Of a stretch of DNA of 64,000 bases, positions 51,410 through 59,115 are shown piece after piece. The position numbers and the translations under genes are program-made. The notes under the pieces were generated by a model. It saw only the letters and a program-made list of their open reading frames with translations. It made no database searches and was not told the DNA's origin. The DNA comes from RUG100 sp034927505 (GTDB lineage: Bacteria > Bacillota > Clostridia > Peptostreptococcales > Anaerovoracaceae), in NCBI GenBank assembly GCA_034927505.1, contig JAYFPY010000030.1:1-64000 (forward strand), read 5' to 3'. Within the stretch, counting starts at the first letter, position 1; every line of letters begins with the position of its first letter.

Positions 51410-53329
51410 TTACCCCTTTATGTAGTTGATCTTTCCGCCGGCCAGGATCATTGCGATCTCCAGTTCGGAAAAATTGGTTTTAGTTTTTATATCTTTGCCT
51501 GCTGTAATATCTTTTACGATCACAGTTTCGTTCTGTACCTGGTCCACTGCATTTTCGATGACCAGTTCATGACCGATGTCGAAAAGATCATAGTCGGCGG
51601 TATTTTCAAAGACCAGAGGAATGATGCCGCTGTTGATCAGATTGGATCTGTGTATCCTGGCAAAAGATTTTGCAATAACGAATCTGACGCCCAGGTGAAG
51701 GGGAGCCAGCGCCGCATGTTCACGGCTGGAGCCCTGACCGTAGTTGTCTCCGCCTACGATGGCGCAGCTTTTCGCTTCTTTGCATCTCTCTGCAAACTTG
51801 CTGTCGATCTTTTCGAAGCAGTAGTTGGCAAGGTGAGGGACGTTGGATCTGTAAGGCAGCAGCCTGGAATCCGAAGGCATGATATCGTCGGTAGTGATGT
51901 TGTCTCCCGGATGGAGAGTAACAGATGCCTTGATGTCTCCGGCAAGCTTTTCGTTTCTCGGGAATGGTTTTATGTTCGGACCCATCTCGACTTTTGTATT
52001 TTCTGTACTGCAGCCCTTCGGGTACACGATGAAATTATCGTTTGGCGTAAAATCAGTATCCGCTATATGAGGCATCTCTATGCCTGATGCATTTCCGTCT
52101 GTCAGTACGCCGGTGATGGCGGATACTGCCGCAGTCTCCGGGCTGACCAGGTATACCTGAGCATCGAGAGTGCCGCTGCGGCCCTTGAAATTTCTGTTGA
52201 ATGTACGAAGAGAAACAGCGCCTGATTTCGGAGACTGTCCCATTCCGATACATGGTCCGCATGCGTTTTCGATGATCCTTGCGCCGGCTGCTATGAGATC
52301 TGCCAGAGCGCCGTTGCCGGCCATCTTAGTCAAGATCTTCGAGGATCCCGGCGAAATCACCAGGCTGACATCATCGGCAACTTTTTTACCTTTGAGGATA
52401 GCGGCGACTTTCATAAGATCAGCGTATGATGAATTAGTGCAGCTTCCTATAGCTACCTGATCCACCTTGATCTGACCGATATCCGCAACTGTATCCACGT
52501 TGTCCGGGCTGTGAGGTTTTGCAGCCATCGGCTTCAGTGAAGAAAGATCGATGACAAGAGTCTCGTCGTACGCCGCATCTGCATCTGCAGACAGCGGAAT
52601 GTAGTCTTCTTCCCGTCCCTGGCTTTTCAGATAAGCTTTTGTGTTTTCATCGCTGGGGAAAACAGAAGTCGTTGCACCCAGTTCAGCGCCCATGTTGGTG
52701 ATCGTAGCTCTGTCGGTAACGGACAGTGAAGCTACTCCTTCGCCGTGGTATTCAGCGATCTTGCCTACGCCGCCTTTTACAGTCAGCTCGCGGAGGACTT
52801 TCAAAATGACATCCTTGGCTGAACTCCACGGAGGGAGCTGGCCTTTCAGTTCTATGCCGATCACCTTCGGAACGTTGAGGGAGTAAGTGCCCTTTGCCAT
52901 TGCCACAGCAACATCAAGTCCGCCGGCACCGATAGCGATCATTCCCAGTCCGCCGCCGGTAGGTGTGTGGCTGTCCGAACCCAAAAGAGTTTTGCCCGGC
53001 TTGCCGTAGTTTTCCAGGTGGAGCTGATGGCAGATACCGTTGCCCGGTTTGGAGAAAAGCACCCCGTGCCTTTTCGCAACGCTCTTGATGAAAGCATGAT
53101 CGTCAGCATTCTCAAAACCTGTCTGAAGCGTGTTATGATCGATATAAGCTACCGAAAGCTCTGTCTTTACCTTTTCTACATCCATTGCCTCCAGCTGCAG
53201 GTATACCATAGTTCCTGTGGAATCCTGCGTCAGAGTCTGATCCATCCTGATAGTGATCTCGCTGCCCGGAACCATCTCGCCGTCTGCAAGGTGATTTTCC
53301 AGGATTTTATAAGCCAGTGTTTTGCCCAT
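51410..53329 (-). CDS. acn: aconitate hydratase
   Basis: A 639-residue [4Fe-4S] enzyme that interconverts citrate and isocitrate. The cluster cysteines lie in GSCTNSSYADLMKVA and ACGPCIGMGQSPKSG. DSHTPTGGGLGMIAIGAGGLDV, SDSRLLPYRSNVPHLA and GSSREHAALAPLHLGV are the other hallmarks. Its length fits the short aconitase group of anaerobes rather than the about 890-residue AcnA. It is the first gene of the operon. No citrate synthase is in the window. Confidence 0.95.
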   Translation of the reverse strand: MGKTLAYKILENHLADGEMVPGSEITIRMDQTLTQDSTGTMVYLQLEAMDVEKVKTELSVAYIDHNTLQTGFENADDHAFIKSVAKRHGVLFSKPGNGICHQLHLENYGKPGKTLLGSDSHTPTGGGLGMIAIGAGGLDVAVAMAKGTYSLNVPKVIGIELKGQLPPWSSAKDVILKVLRELTVKGGVGKIAEYHGEGVASLSVTDRATITNMGAELGATTSVFPSDENTKAYLKSQGREEDYIPLSADADAAYDETLVIDLSSLKPMAAKPHSPDNVDTVADIGQIKVDQVAIGSCTNSSYADLMKVAAILKGKKVADDVSLVISPGSSKILTKMAGNGALADLIAAGARIIENACGPCIGMGQSPKSGAVSLRTFNRNFKGRSGTLDAQVYLVSPETAAVSAITGVLTDGNASGIEMPHIADTDFTPNDNFIVYPKGCSTENTKVEMGPNIKPFPRNEKLAGDIKASVTLHPGDNITTDDIMPSDSRLLPYRSNVPHLANYCFEKIDSKFAERCKEAKSCAIVGGDNYGQGSSREHAALAPLHLGVRFVIAKSFARIHRSNLINSGIIPLVFENTADYDLFDIGHELVIENAVDQVQNETVIVKDITAGKDIKTKTNFSELEIAMILAGGKINYIKG

Positions 53330-53372
53330 TTATTTGTCCTCCTTATTTTATACAATAGTTCATTCGTGTTTA

Positions 53373-53409
53373 TGTATACAATTATACAATCCAAGAACAT
53401 TATCGTCAA
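53373..53409 (-). promoter_or_regulatory. acn promoter with TGTATACA operator
   Basis: On the minus strand: TTGACG (53409-53404), 17-base spacer, TATAAT (53386-53381), then the palindrome TGTATACA (53380-53373) over the start site. FCD-type GntR proteins typically bind such GTATAC-centred sites. Extra TTGTATA half-sites lie nearby. The assignment to the operon's own GntR protein is an inference. Confidence 0.7.
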
Positions 53410-53488
53410 TGAAGTTTTTAAAAATCATAAAACATGGTATAATATAAATATAAATCAAACGGAAAATTATATGACTGGAGGTGTTCGT

Positions 53489-54043
53489 ATGATAAATTAT
53501 GATTACTTGGAATGGGGAACGAATGTAGATCCCGAAGAAGCAATGAAAAAAATCGACTACAAGGAACTGGATGAGATGAACTTTTTTGAAACAGGCGCAG
53601 AAAATGTAGCGGTAGATGAAAAGCCTAAGGAAAATGACGAGTACAACGTATGGTTCTTTGAGAATACTTCCGATCAGCCGTGGGGCGATGGAAACAGAGA
53701 AGAGAGAAGAACGGATATCGACGCACAGATCAAAGAATTCGTAAAAGAAGTCAAACCGGGACATGTGGACTGGGAATGGCGAGGCGGATATTTCATCGAT
53801 GCTTTTCTGCTGGAAGATGTAAAGGGAATAGAAGATTCCGAATATGACAGCGTGCTGCTGCTGGCACCGGATCCGCAGGATGCTTATCCGCTGGCGATCA
53901 TATGGGAGATGGTCCCGGAAGATAAGAGAGCACCGCTGATGAACATGCAGAGATGCGGCTGCAAGATATATGCAGCATTCAGCGATCATTTCAAATTCCC
54001 GGATGAAAATTTCGTGTGCATCGAGATATATCTCAAGAAATAG
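53489..54043 (+). CDS. acidic protein of unknown function
   Basis: A 184-residue soluble protein rich in Asp, Glu and Trp (VWFFENTSDQPWGD; HVDWEWRGGYFID). The ATG at 53489 has GGAGGTG eight bases upstream, and a TGGTATAAT promoter lies about 50 bases before. It is divergent from acn and has its own terminator. No family recognised. Confidence 0.7.
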   Translation: MINYDYLEWGTNVDPEEAMKKIDYKELDEMNFFETGAENVAVDEKPKENDEYNVWFFENTSDQPWGDGNREERRTDIDAQIKEFVKEVKPGHVDWEWRGGYFIDAFLLEDVKGIEDSEYDSVLLLAPDPQDAYPLAIIWEMVPEDKRAPLMNMQRCGCKIYAAFSDHFKFPDENFVCIEIYLKK

Positions 54044-54073
54044 ACACTGAAATATTATCGAAATATGTTTTTG

Positions 54074-54107
54074 AAGTATCCGCCGAAAACACAGGCGGAT
54101 ACTTTTA
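54074..54107 (+). terminator. terminator after the unknown gene
   Basis: AAGTATCCGCC and GGCGGATACTT form an 11-base stem followed by TTAT. Confidence 0.88.
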
Positions 54108-54143
54108 TAGTAAGTTGGCGAAAAATATGGTATATTGATTGTT

Positions 54144-55022
54144 ATGTTAGGTTATGTAACTACAGAAAATGCAGAATTGAAAATGAAGGACTATGAATTG
54201 TACAGCGGCTATTACTGCGGCGTGTGCAAGTCTATAGGCAAAAGATACGGGCAGGTGCCCAGGTTGGTCCTGTCTTATGATGCGGCTTTTCTGGCACTGC
54301 TGCTGGCCGGCGTCACAGACAATGAAAACACAGTCAGCAGGGAACACTGCATCATACATCACATCAAGAAAAAAACTGTTGTGCGCAACGATGTGGTGGA
54401 CTACAGCGGAGATGTCATGCTCATACTGGCATGGCACAATATAGAAGACGATGCTAACGATGAAGGGAAAATATATGCAAAAGCCACTTTGAAAGCAATG
54501 AAGGGACTGTACAAAAAACTGGAATCGAAGAGGAACCGCCTGTGCGAAGATATAAAAGAAGGACTGGCGGAGCTGGCTGAATGCGAGAAAAGAAAAGCTG
54601 ACAGCATCGACGGACCGGGTTCGGCATTCGGAAAAATAATGGCTGCGGTAATGACCGGTTACGAGCCGGCTTCCGGCAGCGCCAGGGCCCTTGCCGGGAT
54701 AGGATATCATCTGGGTATGTGGATATATCTGATGGATGCCTGGGACGATCTGGAAAAGGACATTGATTCGGGCTCGTACAACCCGCTCATATACAGATTC
54801 GAATATGAAGATGGAGAATCTAAGGATAATTTCAGAAAGAGGATATATGATGACGTGGAACGCAACCTGATGATATACCTTGCTGAATTATCTAAATCTG
54901 CAGATCTTCTTGATATCCGCAGAAATAAAGATATAATAGAGAACATAATATACATGGGGCTTTTGAGGAGGACTGAGAAAGCTCTCGGAAAGGATGAAAA
55001 TGAGAATGGGAAATCCATATGA
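54144..55022 (+). CDS. DUF5685 protein, all-helical, with two Asp-rich motifs
   Basis: A 292-residue protein. The N-terminus LYSGYYCGVCKSIGKRYGQ (CxxC at 25-28) is the DUF5685 signature. A second Cys/His patch, HCIIHH, lies at 68-73. Two aspartate-rich helices stand out: IEDDANDEGK (about 100-109) and YLMDAWDDLEKDIDSG (about 195-210). The second looks like the 'FQIxDDxLD' helix of class I isoprenoid synthases. The resemblance is mine and unproven. There is no ribosome site: TGGTATATT lies seven bases before the ATG, so the message may be leaderless. The 3' end overlaps the J-protein gene. Confidence 0.7.
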   Translation: MLGYVTTENAELKMKDYELYSGYYCGVCKSIGKRYGQVPRLVLSYDAAFLALLLAGVTDNENTVSREHCIIHHIKKKTVVRNDVVDYSGDVMLILAWHNIEDDANDEGKIYAKATLKAMKGLYKKLESKRNRLCEDIKEGLAELAECEKRKADSIDGPGSAFGKIMAAVMTGYEPASGSARALAGIGYHLGMWIYLMDAWDDLEKDIDSGSYNPLIYRFEYEDGESKDNFRKRIYDDVERNLMIYLAELSKSADLLDIRRNKDIIENIIYMGLLRRTEKALGKDENENGKSI

Positions 55023-55587
55023 AATACTGGAGATAAACGAAGGGGCCAGCGAAGAGGAAATAAAGGCGGCTTACAAAAAGATGGTAAAAAAATATCATCC
55101 GGACAGATATCAGAACAATCCTCTGGCAGACCTTGCCGAGGAAAAGCTGAGAGAGGTCAACGAGGCTTATGACTATCTGATGAAGAACGGAGCCGGCAGT
55201 TCCGGCGGATACGGCGGAGGATATTCGGGAAACAGCAGCGCAGCGGCACCTGAGTTCGCCAAGATAAGGCGGGATCTTGACGCCAACAACTTGGCGGCAG
55301 CCGAAGATGGTCTGCGCAGAGTTAATATAAAAAATGCAGAATGGATATTCCTCAACGGGATGCTGTCATATAAGAAGGGCAGATATGATGAAGCTGTATC
55401 GGATATACAGCAGGCCTGTAATATGGAGCCCAACAATACTGAATACAGAAGGGCGCTGAATACTCTGATGAGTGCCGGAGGCGGATACAGGCAGCAGGCT
55501 ATGGGCAGAGGATACGGCGGCAGTGACGATCTTCTCTGTTCGGCGTGCCAGTGCTATATATGCGGCGACTGCGCAGGATGCTGGTGA
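55000..55587 (+). CDS. J-domain (DnaJ-like) protein with TPR-like region and Cys-rich tail
   Basis: A 195-residue co-chaperone-like protein. The N-terminal J domain (about 3-65) has YEILEINEGASEEEIKAAYK and the HPD motif in KYHPDRYQN. A glycine-rich linker leads to a TPR-like helical pair (about 90-150). The last 20 residues hold six cysteines in SACQCYICGDCAGC, a possible metal site. The start at 55000 has GGAAAGG at the right distance; 54994 and 55006 are alternatives. It overlaps the DUF5685 gene by 23 bases. Confidence 0.82.
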   Translation: MRMGNPYEILEINEGASEEEIKAAYKKMVKKYHPDRYQNNPLADLAEEKLREVNEAYDYLMKNGAGSSGGYGGGYSGNSSAAAPEFAKIRRDLDANNLAAAEDGLRRVNIKNAEWIFLNGMLSYKKGRYDEAVSDIQQACNMEPNNTEYRRALNTLMSAGGGYRQQAMGRGYGGSDDLLCSACQCYICGDCAGCW

Positions 55588-55588
55588 T

Positions 55589-56116
55589 ATGGAAAACAAA
55601 AAGACATACAGGATAGCTCTTGGAGGGATATGTCTGGCTCTTTCAGCAGTCTCTCTGTACTTTGCATCATTCATACCCGGAGTCGAGCTGACCATGTATG
55701 CTCTCAGCTCGGTGTTCGTATGTGTAGCCGTGGCCGAGACGGGCGTAAAGGGAGGCCTGCTGGTGTATGTCGGATCTGCCGTGCTGGGGTTCCTCCTAAT
55801 GCCGGGAAAGCTGGGAGTCCTGCCGTATTTATGCTTTTTCGGGATATATCCGGTACTGAAACTTTTTGCGGAGAAGATAAAAAACAGACCTCTGCAGATG
55901 GCGGTAAAACTAATATTTTTTGCTGTCATAGTATTTATAACATACGGCCTGTTCAGAAGTATTTTCTTTGCAAATATAAAACTGCCTGACTTTGGAAAGA
56001 TAGGCCTTATAGTGTTTGCTCTGGTCATGTTTCTTCTGTATGATTTTATTCTGACCGGCGTCGTAGCCTTTTACAGAAGACGGATCAGAAGGGAAAAAGA
56101 AATCAAATTATCATGA
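55589..56116 (+). CDS. polytopic membrane protein, ECF S-component-like
   Basis: A 175-residue protein with about six hydrophobic helices (ALGGICLALSAVSLYFASFI; ALSSVFVCVAVAETG; GLIVFALVMFLLYDFILTGV) and basic ends. Size and topology are like ECF-transporter substrate-binding subunits, but no signature binding motif is visible. It starts one base after the J-protein stop, so it belongs to the same message. Function unknown. Confidence 0.7.
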   Translation: MENKKTYRIALGGICLALSAVSLYFASFIPGVELTMYALSSVFVCVAVAETGVKGGLLVYVGSAVLGFLLMPGKLGVLPYLCFFGIYPVLKLFAEKIKNRPLQMAVKLIFFAVIVFITYGLFRSIFFANIKLPDFGKIGLIVFALVMFLLYDFILTGVVAFYRRRIRREKEIKLS

Positions 56117-56123
56117 CAGCATG

Positions 56124-56153
56124 TTGACATTCACGGGGCGTGTGTGGTAGTAT
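56124..56153 (+). promoter_or_regulatory. sigma-A promoter of the candidate RNA
   Basis: TTGACA (56124-56129), an 18-base spacer and TAGTAT (56148-56153). No translatable frame follows. Confidence 0.7.
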
Positions 56154-56159
56154 AGCAGT

Positions 56160-56290
56160 AGAATAAAAGTGAAGCAAGATTTAGTTTGCAAAGGTCGGCC
56201 CAGGGCTGACAATAAAAAAGCTTTCTTTCTTATTCACATTTCATATACCAAAGGGCTGTGAGCGGCGTAGCTGCATAACAGCTTTTTGGT
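56160..56290 (+). ncRNA. candidate structured non-coding RNA of unknown class
   Basis: A promoter is followed by about 130 bases without an ORF and then a terminator. Predicted pairing: GAATAAAAGTGAAG (56161-56174) with the pyrimidine-rich arm ending TTATTC (56220-56235). Inside it is a hairpin GTCGGC-ccagg-GCTGAC (56194-56210). A terminator hairpin with GCTGT/ACAGC and T5 closes the unit (56255-56287). A linker CATTTCATATACC separates the two parts. It does not match 4.5S RNA, tmRNA, RNase P or any riboswitch consensus I can recall. A short 6S-like RNA is possible. Confidence 0.55.
56255..56287 (+). terminator. first terminator of the candidate RNA
   Basis: GCTGT (56255-56259) pairs with ACAGC (56278-56282), extended by A-U and G-U pairs, then T5. 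Confidence 0.75.
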
Positions 56291-56299
56291 TTTTTGTCG

Positions 56300-56325
56300 G
56301 CGGACAGATCAGTGTCCGCTTTTTT
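56300..56325 (+). terminator. second terminator, inside the 3' end of deoC
   Basis: GCGGACA-gatcag-TGTCCGC (56300-56319) followed by T6 on the plus strand. The same bases carry the deoC stop on the other strand. Confidence 0.8.
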
Positions 56326-56977
56326 CGTATTCTTTCATTATAGCCACTGTTGCCGATGCGCCTATGCGGTCGGCTCCGGCGTTTATCATGGCTCTTGCGG
56401 CGGCAAGATCTCTGATGCCCCCGCTGGCCTTTACCAGTGCCATATTGCCGACGCACTCTTTCATGAACGCCACGTCCTTTGCAGTCGCGCCGCCGCCGGT
56501 GAATCCGGTGCTGGTCTTTACGAATGCAGCGGAGGCTTTTACAGCCAGGCCGCATGCCGTACGTATTTCATCCATTGTAAGAAGATGTGTCTCAAGGATC
56601 ACCTTCAGGAGCGCATCGTGCTGATATGCGATATCTGACACAGCGGCGATATCGGCTTCTGCATATTCAAGGTCTCCGCTTTTCAGAGCACCTATGTTCA
56701 TGACCATGTCGATCTCATTGGCTCCGTTCTCACAGGCGATATCGGCTTCACGGGCTTTTGAGGAGCTTTCCATGGCGCCGAGAGGAAAGCCCACTACAGA
56801 GGTCACGCCTACATCTGTATCTGCGAGAAGCGAAGTGGCCGTTGTCACATAACATGAATTCACGCAGACTGAATAGAAATTATACTGACGTGCTTCGCGG
56901 CACAGCTTTTGTATATCTGTTGCTGTGGCCTCGGGCTTGAGCAGCGTATGATCGAAATATCGGTTGAATGGTTTCAT
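56309..56977 (-). CDS. deoC: deoxyribose-phosphate aldolase
   Basis: A 222-residue class I aldolase that splits 2-deoxyribose 5-phosphate into glyceraldehyde 3-phosphate and acetaldehyde in deoxynucleoside breakdown. It has FDHTLLKPEATATDI, VVGFPLGAMESSSKA, EIDMVMNIGALKSG and VKASAAFVKTSTGFTGGGAT with the Schiff-base Lys. AAGGAGG precedes ATG 56977; earlier in-frame codons are rejected. No other deo genes are adjacent. Confidence 0.94.
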   Translation of the reverse strand: MKPFNRYFDHTLLKPEATATDIQKLCREARQYNFYSVCVNSCYVTTATSLLADTDVGVTSVVGFPLGAMESSSKAREADIACENGANEIDMVMNIGALKSGDLEYAEADIAAVSDIAYQHDALLKVILETHLLTMDEIRTACGLAVKASAAFVKTSTGFTGGGATAKDVAFMKECVGNMALVKASGGIRDLAAARAMINAGADRIGASATVAIMKEYEKSGH

Positions 56978-57140
56978 TTGCAGATCCTCCTTGTGCAATG
57001 CTCTGTACATTATACCATGGGACAGCATCAAAGAAATATTTTTAATAAGATGAACTGACAGTTAAATATTGACTGATGATTTATTAACTTTTGGTCAAAA
57101 ATATACCTATAATAAATCAGCGGAGGAGGAGTGCGCACAC

Positions 57141-57518
57141 ATGAAAGCTGATAAAAAGGATATGGGAAGACGGATAAAAAAGGCCAGACTGGGGAAAGGC
57201 CTGACGCAGGAGCAGCTGGCGGAGATGATAGATACCAGCATAACTCATATCAGTCATATCGAAAATTCAAAGGGGAATGCCAGCATCGATACGGTGATAG
57301 CCATAATGAACGCACTTGATCTGATGCCGGATGAACTGTTCTGCGGCGTGGTCAATACGGCAAAACCGCAGCTGATGAAAGAAACGGCAGATATACTGGA
57401 CAAATTTTCAGTGGAAAGAGTTCGGCTGCTGAATCAGCAGCTTGAGCTGGAATTGGAATTGGGGGAGAGAAAAGATGCAGGGGAAAAAGGAAAGGCCTCT
57501 GATCCTGTGCATAGGTGA
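57141..57518 (+). CDS. XRE-family helix-turn-helix regulator
   Basis: A 125-residue DNA-binding protein. The HTH region is about 10-65 (GLTQEQLAEMIDTSITHISH, then IENSKGNASIDTVIAIMNAL). A helical tail (about 85-125) with leucine/glutamate repeats may dimerise. GGAGGAGGA precedes the ATG. The 3' end overlaps the LytTR gene by 44 bases, so the pair is translated together. The target is unknown. Confidence 0.87.
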   Translation: MKADKKDMGRRIKKARLGKGLTQEQLAEMIDTSITHISHIENSKGNASIDTVIAIMNALDLMPDELFCGVVNTAKPQLMKETADILDKFSVERVRLLNQQLELELELGERKDAGEKGKASDPVHR

Positions 57519-57942
57519 ATGTCTCGAACAGAATGAAGAGAAAGCTAAAAAAGGAGTCAGCGTCATCTATGTCGGGAACAAAAGAGAAGCGGAGAAACTG
57601 TTGAAAAATGTCAACAGCACTGTGTGGCTGGAAACAAAAACAGGATCGGTGATGCTGTATCACAGAGATGTACTCTATGCGGAAACAGACGGACGATGGC
57701 TGCGCATCGTGACAAAAAACAGGGTGATAGAGAAAGTGAAAATGGGGATCGGTGAATTCGTAGAGTTGATAAACAGACCTGAGTTATGCCGATGTCATAA
57801 ATCTTTCGCTGTGAATACAGAGCATATCGTATCCCTGGAGAATGTTGCAAGGAGATTATGGGAAGCTCACATGGACATATATGGAGAACATAGATGCCCT
57901 GTAGGGAACTCATACTATGAGAAAATAAAAAGCATGCTGTAA
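57475..57942 (+). CDS. stand-alone LytTR DNA-binding protein
   Basis: A 155-residue protein. The C-terminal LytTR domain (about 60-155) has VLYAETDGRWLRIVTKNRVI, then CHKSFAVNTEHIVSLENVAR. The first 55 residues do not form a recognisable receiver and lack a phospho-acceptor signature. It starts within the XRE gene after GGGGAGA. A terminator follows. It is a regulator without an obvious kinase, probably controlled by its partner or by ligand. Confidence 0.82.
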   Translation: MQGKKERPLILCIGECLEQNEEKAKKGVSVIYVGNKREAEKLLKNVNSTVWLETKTGSVMLYHRDVLYAETDGRWLRIVTKNRVIEKVKMGIGEFVELINRPELCRCHKSFAVNTEHIVSLENVARRLWEAHMDIYGEHRCPVGNSYYEKIKSML

Positions 57943-57951
57943 CAGCAGCGA

Positions 57952-57980
57952 AAAAGCGTCCGTGCCCTGGACGCTTTTCT
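57952..57980 (+). terminator. terminator after the XRE-LytTR pair
   Basis: AAAAGCGTCC-gtgccct-GGACGCTTTT followed by CTT. Confidence 0.88.
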
Positions 57981-58110
57981 TGACGGACTGCCGACCAAAG
58001 CAGTTCGTTTATATATTTGCAATATAATATTGTCCAAGCGAAAAGTAAACAGTATTTGTGCAGGTTTCCATATGTGAGCGTAAGTTTCCGTGAAGAATCA
58101 TGGGATACTA

Positions 58111-58172
58111 TTGACAGGTGTAATTTGCCAGAGGTATAATTTACGGAGCTGTTATTCCATAGAGGGAATAAC
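58111..58172 (+). promoter_or_regulatory. mod promoter with a perfect 8-base inverted repeat
   Basis: TTGACA (58111-58116), 18-base spacer, TATAAT (58135-58140). GTTATTCC (58151-58158) and GGAATAAC (58165-58172) then form a perfect repeat with a 6-base centre, starting about four bases after the expected start of transcription. This is a repressor-like position. It differs from the E. coli ModE box, so a different regulator is likely. Confidence 0.7.
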
Positions 58173-58208
58173 GAGATCGAAATTGATGAAATACCACAGG
58201 AGGATTCT

Positions 58209-59012
58209 ATGAAAAAGAGAACGATAGCAGTATTATTGGCGGCAATGATGGTCGTGTTTGCATTTACAGCATGCGGGAGCAACTCTGAAAGCAGTTCCGA
58301 CAGCGGTGAAGACAAGACAGAGATCACCATAGCGGCAGCGGCAAGTCTGGAAAATGTTTTCAAGGATGAGATAATACCGGAATTTGAAAAGGCCAATCCT
58401 GACATAAAAGTAACAGGAACATATGACGCCAGCGGAAAACTGCAGACGCAGATCGAAGAAGGCGCCAGCATCGACGTATTCTTTTCTGCAGCAACAAAGC
58501 AGATGGATGCACTGGTCGACAAAGACCTGGTAGACAAAGATTCTGTCGTTGATATTCTGGAGAATCAGATAGTGCTGATCACTGCAAAAGATTCAAAAAC
58601 AGACATAACGAAATACGGGGACATCGTCAATGCCGACAAGATAGCAATGGGAGATCCAAAGTCTGTACCGGCAGGACAGTATGCAAAGGAATCTTTTGAG
58701 AACCTGGGGATATGGGATCAGATAAAAGCAAAGGATGTCAGCTATGGAACAAATGTTACAGAGGTTCTGAACTGGGTCGCAGAGGGAAGTGCGGACGTAG
58801 GAGTAGTATACAAATCAGATGCGCTTTCAATGAAGGACAAAGTGAAAATAATCGACACGGCGCCGGCCGACAGCGTTTCAAAATGCATTTATCCTGTAGG
58901 ACTGGTAACAGCAGGCAAGCATAAGGATGAAGCGAAGAAACTGATCGAATATATGCAGACAGACGATGTTATCAAAGTCTTTGAAGATTACGGATTCAAA
59001 TCGAATCTTTAA
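58209..59012 (+). CDS. modA: molybdate-binding lipoprotein ModA
   Basis: A 267-residue substrate-binding protein for the molybdate/tungstate ABC importer. The lipobox is AFTACGS (Cys about 21), then a Ser-rich linker. The ModA fold follows: ITIAAAASLENVFKDEIIPEF, YDASGKLQTQIEEGASIDVFFSA (two segments contacting the oxyanion), DPKSVPAGQYAKESFENLG and YPVGLVTAGKHKDEAKKLIEYM. AGGAGG precedes the ATG. Its genes are modA-modB-modC. Confidence 0.94.
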   Translation: MKKRTIAVLLAAMMVVFAFTACGSNSESSSDSGEDKTEITIAAAASLENVFKDEIIPEFEKANPDIKVTGTYDASGKLQTQIEEGASIDVFFSAATKQMDALVDKDLVDKDSVVDILENQIVLITAKDSKTDITKYGDIVNADKIAMGDPKSVPAGQYAKESFENLGIWDQIKAKDVSYGTNVTEVLNWVAEGSADVGVVYKSDALSMKDKVKIIDTAPADSVSKCIYPVGLVTAGKHKDEAKKLIEYMQTDDVIKVFEDYGFKSNL

Positions 59013-59053
59013 AATGCAGGACAACGATCGACGGTATATAACATAACAATAAG

Positions 59054-59084
59054 ACGTGTATCTGTTGATCCGGGTACACGTTTT
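59054..59084 (+). terminator. hairpin between modA and modB
   Basis: ACGTGTA (59054-59060) pairs with TACACGT (59075-59081), then TTTTA. It is a weak terminator or an mRNA-stabilising hairpin that would give more ModA than ModBC. Confidence 0.55.
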
Positions 59085-59115
59085 AGTTTATACTCAAGTG
59101 ATGCAAGGAGGTCAT

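Noticed and set aside
56160..56290. Reading the RNA as a c-di-GMP (GEMM) riboswitch
   Set aside because: The conserved GEMM core and tetraloop-receptor segments are missing, and there is no downstream gene on the same strand.
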